From assembly GCA_963744905.1 (NCBI GenBank), contig CAVUUV010000006.1:124001-188000 (forward strand): a stretch of 64,000 nt of DNA, written 5' to 3'. The DNA comes from DATFFO01 sp963744905 (GTDB lineage: Bacteria; Actinomycetota; Acidimicrobiia; Spongiisociales; ZC4RG35). The notes beneath the pieces are model-generated. The model ran no database searches. It was not told the origin of the DNA and saw only the letters and a list, made by a program, of their open reading frames with translations. Below are positions 53,334 through 62,789 of the stretch, one piece after another; position 1 is the stretch's first letter; each line of letters starts with the position of its first letter. Made by a program: the position numbers and the translations under genes.

Positions 53334-54461
53334 TTGCCCTACGAATCAGTCGACAAGCTGCAGAACGCGCTGGCGGAAGGTGTCTTCGCGTGGACCAAGT
53401 CGCCAAAGAAGGCCGCTGGCAGATCTCTCGGCACGCTTGTCGAATTGATCACGTTCTACATGCTGCGGGACTGGGGACTGGAGCGATATCTAGCAATCGA
53501 GCGTGGGCTGCCGGAGTATGGAAACGCACAGATACTTCACAACGTGGAGTTCACGCTACATCCCACAGTGGAACGACATTCGGGCTCTCTCAAGGGCCTC
53601 GCTCACGGGCAGTCGCTTACTGCGCGGCGCCTGCTGAAACGGGTCCCCGTAATCGATACAGAGTCGTTGACGGTCCGTACGAGGAACCTGATCGACTCAA
53701 ACGGCAACGTTCGGCACGTGTGCAACTTCGCTGACGATCCTTCCGGATTCTGGATCGTGTTCGTAACCGATCCAGAGAACTTTGAAGTCTCGAAATTGAC
53801 GAACAGCCCGGTTGCAATGTTCGAGTGCAAGCGCGTTGGCGTCGAAGAGGGACAGGCTAAAGGCCCGCAGACAATCGAGAAGGCGAAGCAGGGTGCATAT
53901 GTCGCCCGGTCAGTCTCCGGTCTTCAGCGTGTGCCGAGAAGAGACGGCAGTGTTGCGGCAATCGTTGAACAGGCGGACGGATCCCTCACGACCCACCTCG
54001 ACTATGAGGTGTTCATTCAAGATGCGATCGCTGGTCGCGATCGGTTATCTCTTGAGAACGTGGTCCTAACTGTCGGTGTCGTTAGCAACCACGGGAACTG
54101 GTTTACCGCCGATACTCAGAACAAGGAGATGAAGGTGCTGGCGCAGTCCTATGACTGGCTTCTGTTTCTGACGGACTCCGCGCTCGGTGAGTTCATCAGC
54201 ACTGCGCTTCAAGGAACTGACGGTCGATTCGAGGCAACGCGCTCGGCGTTCCAGCGCAGTTACGCCGAAGCAGGAGGCACCAACTGTTTCACGAAGGTTG
54301 TTGTGGACCTTGAGGCCGACCGAGAGTTGTCGGCCTACTTCGCTGAACGCAAGCCCTGGCAGGAGTGGTGCAACGTCATTTCACCGCAAGCGGAAATCGA
54401 GACCCTTCACAGCAACCTTCACATTCTGTGTGAGCTCATGGGCCCGGAGGCAGGCAAATGA
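53334..54461 (+). CDS. Candidate type II restriction endonuclease (PD-(D/E)xK-like), partner of a Dam-type methylase
   Basis: A protein of 375 residues or more that I cannot place in a named family. It contains PVAMFECKRVGVEEGQAKGP at about 163-182, an E-x-K element within a strand typical of PD-(D/E)xK nucleases, followed by a helix QTIEKAKQGAYVARSVSGLQ. Codon use and G+C (close to half) are clearly lower than in neighbours, indicating transfer. The TTG at 53334 is a provisional start: the frame stays open upstream with plausible residues (GYDRHETLADETE) but lacks a better start. It ends in an ATGA overlap with a DNA adenine methyltransferase gene, which strongly suggests a restriction-modification pair. 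Confidence 0.7.
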   Translation: MPYESVDKLQNALAEGVFAWTKSPKKAAGRSLGTLVELITFYMLRDWGLERYLAIERGLPEYGNAQILHNVEFTLHPTVERHSGSLKGLAHGQSLTARRLLKRVPVIDTESLTVRTRNLIDSNGNVRHVCNFADDPSGFWIVFVTDPENFEVSKLTNSPVAMFECKRVGVEEGQAKGPQTIEKAKQGAYVARSVSGLQRVPRRDGSVAAIVEQADGSLTTHLDYEVFIQDAIAGRDRLSLENVVLTVGVVSNHGNWFTADTQNKEMKVLAQSYDWLLFLTDSALGEFISTALQGTDGRFEATRSAFQRSYAEAGGTNCFTKVVVDLEADRELSAYFAERKPWQEWCNVISPQAEIETLHSNLHILCELMGPEAGK

Positions 54462-55024
54462 CGGCAGGACGTCAAGCAGTTAGCGACACCAAAGATTGGT
54501 GCACTCCGCCCGACATCGTCGACTCGGTACGGAAGGTGTTCGGAGGTGATATCGCACTCGATCCCTGTTCAAACAGGTACTCCACGGTCGGGGCACGGGT
54601 CGAATTCATGCTTCCCGAAAGAGATGGGCTTGCTGAAGACTGGACCCCGCACGAAACGATCTACGTCAATCCGCCATACGGCAGTGACAAGAAGCGAGGG
54701 ACCAGGATCATCCACTGGTTCGCCAAAATATCGGAGGCTGCGGAGGCTGGTTCTGAGGTCATCGCCCTTGTGCCGGTAGCTACAAACACTCGACATTGGA
54801 AAGACCATGTGTATCCGGTGGCGAGTGCGGTGTGCTTTCTCTATGTACCGAGGCTCCGGTTCTTCATCCATGGGACAGAAGATCCCAAAGGCGCTCCGAT
54901 GTCGTGTGCGGTGATCTATTACGGCCCAAAGGTTACGGAGTTCGCAGATGAATTCCGCAAGTATGGCGCCGTCGTGCCGCTGTCAGGCGTCGTGTTGCCG
55001 GAGCCAGACATGACGCTCTTCTAA
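54458..55024 (+). CDS. DNA N6-adenine methyltransferase (Dam-like, phage type)
   Basis: A 188-residue methylase of the phage Dam family. DWCTPPDIVDSVRKVFGGDI then ALDPCSN (SAM site, about 13-39) and the catalytic ETIYVNPPYGSDKKRG (NPPY, about 70) are diagnostic. VIALVPVATNTRHWKDHVYP and AVCFLYVPRLRFFIHG complete the fold. It should transfer a methyl group to adenine N6. Coupled by four bases to the preceding endonuclease candidate, it would protect host DNA from it. Lower G+C than its surroundings, like its partner. No frameshift. Confidence 0.9.
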   Translation: MTAGRQAVSDTKDWCTPPDIVDSVRKVFGGDIALDPCSNRYSTVGARVEFMLPERDGLAEDWTPHETIYVNPPYGSDKKRGTRIIHWFAKISEAAEAGSEVIALVPVATNTRHWKDHVYPVASAVCFLYVPRLRFFIHGTEDPKGAPMSCAVIYYGPKVTEFADEFRKYGAVVPLSGVVLPEPDMTLF

Positions 55025-55233
55025 TAGGACGGGGCATCCCGGAGGTTGGAGGCTGATTGGCCTGCCGCGGATCGACCACCTGCAACTCCGTCTCACCTGG
55101 CGAACCAGTGCCATCTGTCCGGCGGCCGAGGACGGCCCGCCAGGGCCGCCCGCAGGCCGGCCTCTTGATTCTGTAGAGAAAGTCCTCACAGGCGGGGTCG
55201 CGCTTCGGCTCGACGTGCCGTACGGTGGGAGGC

Positions 55234-55790
55234 ATGGAGCTGAAGACATGGGCAGAGAATCACGCCGGCGGTCTGCTGCGTCCGCTGGGACGACGTTGGC
55301 GGCATGTGCAGGCGGTGGCCGAAGTGGCACGGGAGCTGGCAGGCGGCTTGACGCCGGAGGACGCCGACGTTCTTGTTGCGGCGGCGAATCTTCATGACAT
55401 CGGCTACGCCCAGGAGCTGGCAGTCACGGGATTCCATCCGCTTGACGGTGCCAGGCATCTGCGGGCGCTCGGACAAGAGCGTCTCGCTGGCTTGGTGGCT
55501 CACCACACCGGAGCCCGACACGAGGCTCGGCTTCGAGGTCTGCAGTCAGCACTCGCCGACTTCGATGACGAGGACAGCCTCGTTTCGGCGGCGCTGGCGT
55601 ACTGCGACCTGGCCACGGGACCGAGCGGACGAGCGGATGACGCCCGAGCAGCGACTCGTCGACGTCGAAGGCCGCTATGGCGAAGGAGAGCCCGGTGACC
55701 CGAGGCCTGCGGGCGGCGTGGCCGGAGCTGATGGATGCGGTCGAACGGGTGGAGGGGCTCGCGACGAGTCCACGCTGGTGCGGTCGTCGC
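55234..55790 (+). CDS. HD-domain phosphohydrolase-like protein, frameshifted
   Basis: Begins MELKTWAENHAGGLLRPLGR after a GGGAGG site, then VLVAAANLHDIGYAQELAVT (HD motif), GFHPLDGARHLRAL and LAGLVAHHTGARHEARLRGL with the His residues of an HD hydrolase. The frame changes near 55622 (continuing ERMTPEQRLVDVEGRYGEGE) and again near 55690 (VTRGLRAAWPELMDAVERVE). The 3' end is uncertain and converges on the Nudix gene. HD proteins like this are frequent cargo beside the regulatory genes of actinomycete integrative elements. Confidence 0.75.
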
Positions 55791-56261
55791 TCAGCCGAGG
55801 TAGGGCTCGGACTCGCTGCTCCAGGAAGTGCTGGATTCGGAGACGGATCGAGGGGTGGATGTCCATGTCCTCGAGATCGTCGGGGCTGAAGTAGCCGACC
55901 TCGCTCGTCTCGTCGCTCGTCGCCAGCTCGCCACCGACACGTCGGCAGGCGAAGCAGACCGAGAACTGCTGGCGCACCTCGCCGTCGGAGTACTCGACGA
56001 CGTGGTTCGGGTTCGAGTAGATCCCGACCAGGGACACAACCTCGACGTCGAGTCCGGTCTCTTCCTTGACCTCCCGCACCGCCGTCTCTGCGATCGTCTC
56101 CCCCGGCTTCATCGTGCCTCCCGGGATCGTCCAGAGCGAGTTGTCGGTGCGCTTCGCCAACAACAATCGCCCTCGTCGTCAGCGACCACAGCCGAGGCGG
56201 CGGGAACGAGCCGGTCGGGCGAGGAGCGTCGGGGATCGTTGAAGTGGTCGATGCGGGTCAT
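55791..56261 (-). CDS. Nudix hydrolase (possible Pif-like immunity factor), frameshifted
   Basis: Start ATG 56261 (MTRIDHFNDPRRSSPDRLVP, AASAVVADDEG), then in another frame LLLAKRTDNSLWTIPGGTMK and the Nudix box GETIAETAVREVKEETGLDV, later QQFSVCFACRRVGGELATSD and EVGYFSPDDLEDMDIHPSIR. The last residues, ESEPYLG with TGA at 55791, are in a third frame. Changes lie near 56163 and 55822. In pSAM2 the Pif protein, which gives transfer immunity, carries a Nudix motif, and Nudix genes often sit in this position in related elements. The link is by analogy. Confidence 0.8.
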
Positions 56262-57034
56262 GGTGCTGGGATCGGTTCTGAGACGTCCAGACCCGCTCGA
56301 AGTGAGCCAGGAAGCCGTCGAACATGCCATCGTCGGTGAGACGGCGGAGGTGGAGCAGAGGCGCGCGGTAGCCCTTCAGACCGTAGAGGTGGGGGGTCAC
56401 GAACATCTCGTCGTCTCCTCGGAAGACCGAGTTGTACATCCTGGTCTGGTGAAACCGCAGGTCGATGCCCTCCACCCCGAACAGCGGCTTGAAGTGGTCG
56501 ATGGTGGTGCGGATCCGATCGGAGAGAGTGCCGCCCAGGCCTTCCTCCTCGTCCCGCTCGGCGACGTATGGGGAGTCGGGGTTGGCCAGGGCGATGCGGA
56601 CTCGGCATCCGGCGGCCGCCTTGTCGATGAGCAGCCGGTCGAGCCGGGAGTGGTCTTCGGGTAGGAACTGCATGGCGTAGCCGAGCAGATCGATGCTGAG
56701 TCTCGGCTCCGGAGAGCATCGCCCACCAACGGGCCTTGGGAGCATCGGCCCGGTGTGCCCAGACGGTGACAACCTCCTCGGTGACCTCGACGGTCCTCTG
56801 GCCCAACCTGTCTCGACGAGGTGCCGGCCAGATGTCGGACTCGTCGACGCTGAGGACGTCGGCGACTCGCGCCTTCATCCCAATCCGTCGTGGAACGACG
56901 CCCTTGTTGGTCCAGCGCCACACCGACTTCGGGTCGACGCCGACGAGCTCAGCCAGCCGATCGGCCGATACACCGGCTCTGTCCATCACCTCACGGAGTC
57001 GGTCGTTGCGCACCACTCGATTCTCCCAAGACAT
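56258..57034 (-). CDS. XRE-family regulator with phospholipase-D-like C-terminal domain, frameshifted
   Basis: Start ATG 57034: MSWENRVVRNDRLREVMDRA, GVSADRLAELVGVDPKSVWRW is the helix-turn-helix. After AKARWWAMLSGAE-like sequence (KARWWAMLSGAE) the frame changes near 56705 to RLSIDLLGYAMQFLPEDHSR, then GCRVRIALANPDSPYVAERD and IDLRFHQTRMYNSVFRGDDE, resembling the effector domain of a common XRE family in integrative elements. A second change near 56290 leads to DVSEPIPAP and TGA at 56258. That stop overlaps the Nudix start (ATGA), so both form one regulatory unit that may control excision and transfer. Confidence 0.78.
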   Translation of the reverse strand: MSWENRVVRNDRLREVMDRAGVSADRLAELVGVDPKSVWRWTNKGVVPRRIGMKARVADVLSVDESDIWPAPRRDRLGQRTVEVTEEVVTVWAHRADAPKARWWAMLSGAETQHRSARLRHAVPTRRPLPARPAAHRQGGRRMPSPHRPGQPRLPIRRRAGRGGRPGRHSLRSDPHHHRPLQAAVRGGGHRPAVSPDQDVQLGLPRRRRDVRDPPPLRSEGLPRASAPPPPSHRRWHVRRLPGSLRAGLDVSEPIPAP

Positions 57035-57171
57035 AAGGGGCAGCGTGGAAACGCGATCGCGACGCGAACTCGCGCCTGGAGACGTCTCGCGAGCCGCGGT
57101 TGTGCCGTCCACCACACCTCGACGTATCTCATCGGAAGGACGCCGAACGGGCGCCGGAAAGGAAGGTAGAG

Positions 57172-57492
57172 GTGAAACTCCCGATCGATACCACGGGGAT
57201 GACGTTCCTCGCGGCCGGCCCACCCGAGCCGGTCCTCGACTTCGAGTCGAAGGCTCCGAGGGTGGACGAGAACGGCGCACCACTGCACTCGGTGCAGGTG
57301 GTGGCGCTGAACGACGGCGGCGCCGAGGTGATCGCCGTCAAGGTGGCCGGCCAGCCGAAGGGCGTCAACCAAGGCAGCACGGTGAAGATCACCGGGCTGG
57401 TGGCGACCCCCTGGACCATGGGCGACCGGAGCGGCGTGGCGTACCGGGCCGAGCAGATCGAGCCCACGTCGGCCACCCGGTCCGGGTCGTAG
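57172..57492 (+). CDS. SCO3933-like regulatory protein of integrative elements
   Basis: A 106-residue protein, MKLPIDTTGMTFLAAGPPEP, then VDENGAPLHSVQVVALNDGG, AEVIAVKVAGQPKG and VKITGLVATPWTMGDRSGVA. This beta-rich layout is characteristic of the small proteins encoded just upstream of the FtsK/TraB gene in actinomycete integrative-conjugative elements. GTG 57172 has GGAAGG five bases upstream. It is divergent from the XRE regulator and intact. The molecular role is not known to me beyond its consistent location. Confidence 0.78.
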   Translation: MKLPIDTTGMTFLAAGPPEPVLDFESKAPRVDENGAPLHSVQVVALNDGGAEVIAVKVAGQPKGVNQGSTVKITGLVATPWTMGDRSGVAYRAEQIEPTSATRSGS

Positions 57493-57718
57493 GTCGAAGA
57501 TGGCCTCGATGATCCGCGCTCTCGCACCCGACTCCCTGGAGCACGACCATGCGTAGCACGAGGAGGACGTCGCCGAGGCCATCATCGAGGCCATCCTCCG
57601 CGCCGTATGGGGATTCCGAGTGGAGACTCACGCTCGTCGGCCATCTGCGGAGCGCTCGGACTAGTGGCCAGGCACTCCCACGGCAGAGGGAACGCATGGC
57701 TGGCTGAAGTAGTCGCTC

Positions 57719-58888
57719 GTGTCCTTCGTGCTGGCGGTGCCGCCGATTCGCAGGTTCATCGGGCGTCGCCTTCGCCACGCCCGATTGCGACGGCAATGGG
57801 CACGGGCCGTGCGCTCGGCCCGGATCGCATCCCTCGAGGACCGGGTGCCGACCGCACGGAGGATGAAGGACATCCCGGCCGGGCAGCGATTCGAGGTGCG
57901 CATCCCGGTGGGAGCAGCGTGCCGGAACTCGAAGGACACCTCAGAGGTGATCGCCGCCGCCCTTCGGGTCCGAGAGCTCCGAGTGCGGCGCATCCCGGAC
58001 AACGCATCCCGAGCCGAGGTCGTGATCGCCCGCCGAGATCCACTGGCCGTCGGCCCTCCACTCCCCTGGCCCAAGTCGAATGCGCCTCAGGCCAGCCTGT
58101 GGCAACCGATCCCGGTCGGCGTCGGCGAGGACGGCCAGACCGATCACGGTTCTCCTGCCGGAGCGAAACATCCTGCTCGGCGGCGAGCCCGGAGCCGGCA
58201 AGTCGGTTGCCCTCTCGTTGCTGGTGGCTACTGCTGCGCTCGATCCGACATGCAAGCTCTGGCTGCTCGACGGCAAGCTCGTCGAGCTCGCCATATGGAG
58301 TCGGTGCGCACGAAGGAACCGCCGGCGTCAGCTGTCTCCGAGGCCATCGAGGTGCTGCGCAACCTGCAAGAGGAGATGGACCAGTCGGTACGCCCAGCTC
58401 CTCTGCTAACGGAAGACGCAAGGTCGCCCAGAGGCGACGAGCCTGCCTCTCCACGTGGTCGTCGTCGACGAGCTGGCCCACTACCTCACCACCTCGGACC
58501 GGAAGGAGCGAGCCGCGTTCGCCGATCTCCTCCGTGATCTCGTTTCTCGCGGACGAGCGGCCGGGATCATCGTGCTTGCTGCGACCCAGAAACCCTCCGC
58601 CGACGTCGATCCCGACCTCCATCCGCGACCTCTTCGGATTCCGGTGGGCGATGCGATGCTCGACACCGCAGGCGTCGGACACGATCCTCGGGTCGGGCTG
58701 GGCGTCTGCCGGGCTACTCGGCCGCCGACGTCGACCCGGCCAGCCGCGGCGTCGGCTACCTGCTCCACGAGGGCGGCATCCCACAGCGCCTCCGCTCCTA
58801 CTACCTCGACGATTCAGCATCTGGCGTCGATCTCGGCGCGGGCCGAGGCCCTGCGGACGGCCACCTGTCGATGCACTGGGAGGCGTGA
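57719..58888 (+). pseudogene. FtsK/SpoIIIE (TraB-like) conjugative DNA translocase, many frameshifts
   Basis: Pieces in alternating frames give VSFVLAVPPIRRFIGRRLRH, a middle region VGVGEDGQ, the Walker A block ITVLLPERNILLGGEPGAGK and SVALSLLVATAALDPTCKLW, then LRNLQEEMD, RYAQLLA, Walker B HVVVVDELAHYLTTSDRKER, SRGRAAGIIVLAATQKPSAD, IRDLFGFRW and YLLHEGGIPQRLRSYYL, ending HLSMHWEA at TGA 58886-58888. TraB proteins move double-stranded plasmid DNA between mycelia as a hexameric ATPase. Frame changes occur about once per 100 bp, for example near 58140, 58300, 58383, 58410, 58612 and 58720. The stop overlaps the next start (GTGA). As written, it cannot be translated to a working product. Confidence 0.8.
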
Positions 58889-60296
58889 CGTGGCGGCCGC
58901 TTGACAGAGCTCGACTCTGCTGCTCGACCGGGCAGCTGATCCGGCAGTCGTTCGAGCGATGGCTCGAGATCGGCCCGCTCCACCGGCTGGTGCGAGCACC
59001 CGGTGCGGCTGGCCGGCACCACCCACCAGATCGACCCGGCCACCGGCGAGATCTGTCTCCAGCTACACCACCGCCAGCGAACCCGACGGCCATCCTCCTC
59101 AAGGCCTGCGGAACCAGGAGGGCAACGGTATGTCGAGCCGTGCTCGGAGACCTACCGGGCCGATGCCTGGCACTCATCGTCGCCGGGATGCGCGGCGGGA
59201 AGGGAGTGCCCGACGGATGCCGCCGACGCATCCGATCGCTGTTCGTGACCCTGACGGCTCCCAGCTTCGGCGCCGGTTCATACCCGACGGGAGAGGGACG
59301 GCTCGGCCCGGATGTGCCATCCTCGACATGAGCTCCCCCGATGCCACACACGGCCAGTCGCACCGACTGCCGCCAGATCCATCAACCCGACGATGACTCG
59401 TCTCGGTGAGCCGCTCTGTGTCGGATTGCTTCGACTACGCCGGCGCCGTCCTCTGGAACGCCCACGCCACCGAGCTGTGGCGTCGCACCACCATCGGCAT
59501 CCGCGCGAGCTGGCCAAGGCGATGGGTATCGGCTAGCTCACGAGCTTCGCCGATCATGCTCGACTCTCCTACGCCAAGGTCGTCGAGTACCAGGACGGGG
59601 GCTCATCCACCTCCACGTCGTCATGCGACTCGACGGACCGACCGGCCCGGCCGACCCGCCACCACTAGCGACTCAGCTATCGACTAGCTTCGAGGCGGCC
59701 GTGCGTCGGCGCGTGCCAGCGGATCCAGCGTCTCGTATCCCGCCACCGACGGGATCAGCGGCGAGATCGATGGGGCCGAGCAGATCGACGTGCGCCGAGT
59801 GGCCCTCGACTCGATGTCGCCTGGCGCGGTGGCGGCCTACATCGCCAAGTACGCAACCAAGTCGACCGATGCCTTCGGTCGCCTCGACCATCGCCTCCGA
59901 CGAGTCGGACCTGGTGTCACTCGATGTGCGACCTCATCTCAAGACGACTCGTGACAACGGCATGGGACCTCGGCGGTCGGCCCGAGCTCGAAACACCTCG
60001 GGCTGCGTCGGTGGGCGCACACCCTTGGGCTTCCGGGGCCACTGGCTCACCAAGAGCCGCAGCTACTCGACGACGCTCGGTGCGCTCCGATCGGCCCGCG
60101 CCTTGTGGTCGGCGACGTCGTCGAGATCCGGGACCAGACGTGCTCCGGAGTCGGTTGCGATCAAGGACTGGCGCTACCTCGGGCGAGGGTGGGACAACCC
60201 GGGAGACGAGTGGCTCGCCCGCACTCGGCAGCCGAGGCGAGAACCGAAGCCCGGACGCAGGCTCGGGAAGCCCGACTCGCCGAGCGATGGCATTGA
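58885..60296 (+). pseudogene. RepSA-like replication initiator protein, many frameshifts
   Basis: In alternating frames the sequence encodes VRLAGTTHQIDPATGEICLQ, SYTTASEPDG, LLKACG, CSETYRADAWH, LIVAGMRGGKGVPD, VTLTAPSFG, GAVLWNAHATELWRRTTI, YAKVVEYQD, LIHLHVVMRLDGPTGPADPP and a late KDWRYLGRGWDNPGDEWLAR ending AERWH at TGA 60294. LIHLHVV holds the His-x-His of rolling-circle initiators. The order of blocks is that of RepSA of pSAM2, needed for replication of the excised element. At least eight frame changes are present. The neighbours (TraB before, excisionase after) confirm the identity. Confidence 0.8.
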
Positions 60297-60307
60297 GGGA
60301 GGAGACC

Positions 60308-60499
60308 GTGGAGAAACTGCTGCTCACCACCAGCGAAGCCGCCGAGGTGCTCTCGATCAGTCGGTCGAAGCTGTACGAGCTGATCGGCCAGGGTCGCCTC
60401 TCCACCGTGCGAATCGACACCAGCCGGCGGGTTCCGGCAGAGGCGCTTGTCGAGTTCATCCAGCATCTTCACCACGAGGAGGCCGCTTGTGACGGGTGA
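60308..60499 (+). CDS. xis: Excisionase-family DNA-binding protein
   Basis: A 63-residue helix-turn-helix protein: MEKLLLTTSEAAEVLSISRS, KLYELIGQGRLSTVRIDTSR, VPAEALVEFIQ. This is the MerR-like winged helix of excisionases, which bend the attachment DNA and steer the integrase toward excision. GTG 60308 has a GGGAGGAG site just upstream and follows the initiator stop by 11 bp. It is intact, unlike the genes on both sides. Order rep-xis-int is that of pSAM2. Confidence 0.88.
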   Translation: MEKLLLTTSEAAEVLSISRSKLYELIGQGRLSTVRIDTSRRVPAEALVEFIQHLHHEEAACDG

Positions 60500-60588
60500 G
60501 CTGACGACCGAGCCGTCTCGGAATCAGCGTACGTCTGACGCGAGATAACGCTTTACTCCGTCAAGAGTTTGGGCGTATGGTTGCTCGA

Positions 60589-60818
60589 TGTGACCAGTCA
60601 TCTCGTCGGGCTCAGCGAGATCGCCACGATGCTCGGCGTCACCCGGCAGAGGGCGAACCAGATTGTGCGGGACTACGACGACTTCCCGGCACCCGGTGGC
60701 CGAGCTGGCTTCCGGACGGATCTGGGAGACGGCTGCGGTGGAAGCCTGGGCAAAGGCACATCCGGTGAGACCACCGGGACGGCCTTCCGCCGATGCGGGC
60801 GAGGGGGAGAGGACATGA
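60589..60818 (+). CDS. Small HTH protein between xis and int, frameshifted
   Basis: GTG 60589 begins VTSHLVGLSEIATMLGVTRQ then RANQIVRDYDDFPAP, a helix-turn-helix of the AlpA/MerR kind. After an extra C near 60692 the frame continues VAELASGRIWETAAVEAWAK and AHPVRPPGRPS, ending at TGA 60816-60818, which overlaps the integrase ATG (ATGA). The whole is about 76 residues. It probably acts as a second regulator or directionality factor. Confidence 0.68.
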
Positions 60819-62033
60819 CGCAAGGGACCGCCGAGGCCGGGGCGAGGACTCCGTCTACCAGGACGGTGACCGGTGGCGGGGAGCAATCTCGCTGGGCCGC
60901 ACACCGGATGGCCGGCGCCGACGGGTCAAGGTGTCGGGCAGCCACCAAGGCCGAGGTCATCGCCAAGCTCAAGGAGGCCCGCCGTGCCCTGGACGCCGGG
61001 AGTGGAGAACCCGACCAGTCGCCTCACCGTCGGGGCCTACCTGGATCGATGGATCGAAGGCGTGCCGGCACGAGTCGAGCAGTCGACCGCTGCCGACTAC
61101 GCCGACACCGTTCGCCTCCACCTCAAGCCCGGCACTCGGCTCGAAGATGCTGACCAAGCTGTCGGTCTCCGAAGTGAACGCTCTGTGGGCAGCCAAGCGG
61201 AAGGCCGGGTACAGCGCCAACAGCATCCGCATCATGCGCACCGTGCTGCGCTCGGCGCTCCACCAGGCGGAGCGGGAGGAGTCTGCTGGTCCGCAACGTG
61301 GCTGCGTTGTCCGATCCGCCTCGGATCCAGCAACCTGAAGGGCGCTCCCTGTCGATTGCCGAGGCGAAGAGCCTGCTGGATGCCGCCAAGGGACGACCGG
61401 CTCGAAGCGCTCTACGCGATCACGCTCACATTCGGGCTTCGACGTGGCGAGGCACTCGGTCTGTCCTGGTCGGACATCGACTTCGAAGCTCGGCTCGCTG
61501 CATGTGCGTCATCAGATCCGTCGGGAACGGCTCCCGCCGAGGAGGCGCAGAAGGAGTCTGGACGACGCACTCACCTCGTCCTCCGTGACCTGAAGACCAA
61601 GCGGTCACAGACGAACGCTCCACCTGACGCCGGCGCTCGACGGTCTGCTTCGAGCCCATCGGGCACGCCAGGCTCGGGAGCAACTCGCCGTCGGGCCCGA
61701 ATGGGCCGATTCGGATCTGGTCTTCACGACCAAGAACGGCACGCCGATCGATCCCGACAACTTCGCCCACTCCTTCCACCGGTCTGTGCACGCGGCCGGG
61801 CTCGGGCACTGGACGCCACACGAGCTGCGACATTCGGCCGCCTCGATCATGCTCGCCCAGGGAACCCCGCTGTGGGTCGTCTCCGAGGTGCTCGGGCACG
61901 CCTCGGTGGCGATCACCAAGGACGTCTACGGCACCTCGTCGGCGACGAGAAGAAGGAGGCGACCGAGGCGATCACAGATGTGCTGTTCGATACGGACTCA
62001 GCAGAGCGCGCGTCGGACGCAGGCGCGGGATGA
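60815..62033 (+). pseudogene. int: Tyrosine-recombinase integrase, many frameshifts
   Basis: Frames combine to SVYQDGDRWRGAISLGRTPD, the core-binding domain LTVGAYLDRWIEGVPARVEQ and SANSIRIMRTVLRSALHQAE, then the catalytic domain: YAITLTFGLRRGEALGLSWS (Arg), HELRHSAASIMLAQGTPLWV (His-x2-Arg) and EVLGHASVAITKDVYG (His and active Tyr). The intact protein would have about 400 residues and catalyse site-specific recombination, plausibly at a tRNA gene. Frame changes occur roughly every 100-150 bp. It ends at TGA 62031-62033; no tRNA-like attachment core is visible in the following 100 bp, which is unusual since attP normally adjoins int. Confidence 0.85.
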
Positions 62034-62065
62034 ACGCTGAGCGGGGATTCCTGGCACTGGGAAGT

Positions 62066-62758
62066 TCACTTCAGATTCGTCAGCTGCCCCTCGTCGAAGC
62101 GCTTCCCCCCGAACCGGGTGAAGGGAACCCCGGCACCTTCAACGATGTTGACCATGCGAGCAAGAGTCTCCATCATCTCGCGGACGCCATCGAGCTGCAG
62201 ATCCACGGTCCGTCCTCCGAACCCTTCCTGCCGACCCCACGCCTCCCGTTCCGCCTCGGTCCGGAGCACGCCGCGGCGATGAGCAAGTATGTGTCGGATC
62301 TCCCGAATCTCACCTACACCCTCGGAGTCCAAGTCGAGATCCAGGTGCTCGCGATACCACCGCTTAAGGGTCCCCCACCACGGTGAGAGCCTGCCGTACG
62401 GCGGCTGGATCAACCCGTGGACGACGAGGATCTCCTCAGCAAGGGCCGCCAGGTACACCTCGAAGGCGGTCACGGAGTCCTTGAGTGCAGCCGAAAGGTA
62501 CATCCACTCGTGCTCGACGCTGTTCAGTCCGCCGACGAGGCGGTCGTAGGCCTCGCCGGCATCCCAGATGTCTTCGTTGACGGGCTGAGCCTCGGCCTGA
62601 TCCCAGGCACGTCGGTGGGCATCACGGATCATCTCCGTGCCCACAACAACGAACCGGTCGATGTCGGAGTAGACGAGTATCCAGTCACGCCACCCGAGCG
62701 AAGCTGGCCCGTCTCGATCCCAACGGTGCAAGACATCAGCGTCGCTCATACCCATCAA
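62066..62758 (-). CDS. HEPN-like protein (candidate RNase toxin or Abi factor)
   Basis: A 230-residue, mostly helical protein that I do not recognise as a named family. Near residue 150 it has EIREIRHILAHRRGVL, containing Arg-x4-His in a helix as in HEPN ribonucleases. It also has a preceding hydrophobic helix region ALKDSVTAFEVYLAALAEEI that matches the HEPN four-helix layout. The upstream gene encodes an RHH protein. It lies just beyond the integrase of the element, convergent with it. No frameshift. HEPN assignment is inference from motif and context; a structure prediction would settle it. Confidence 0.6.
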   Translation of the reverse strand: MMGMSDADVLHRWDRDGPASLGWRDWILVYSDIDRFVVVGTEMIRDAHRRAWDQAEAQPVNEDIWDAGEAYDRLVGGLNSVEHEWMYLSAALKDSVTAFEVYLAALAEEILVVHGLIQPPYGRLSPWWGTLKRWYREHLDLDLDSEGVGEIREIRHILAHRRGVLRTEAEREAWGRQEGFGGRTVDLQLDGVREMMETLARMVNIVEGAGVPFTRFGGKRFDEGQLTNLK

Positions 62759-62789
62759 TCCCCTGAGCCGTCGCTCAGTCCAGTAGCGG

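Noticed and set aside
57719..62033. Programmed frameshifting as the cause of the frame changes in the integrative element
   Set aside because: Changes are too many, go in both directions and lack slippery sites with structure.
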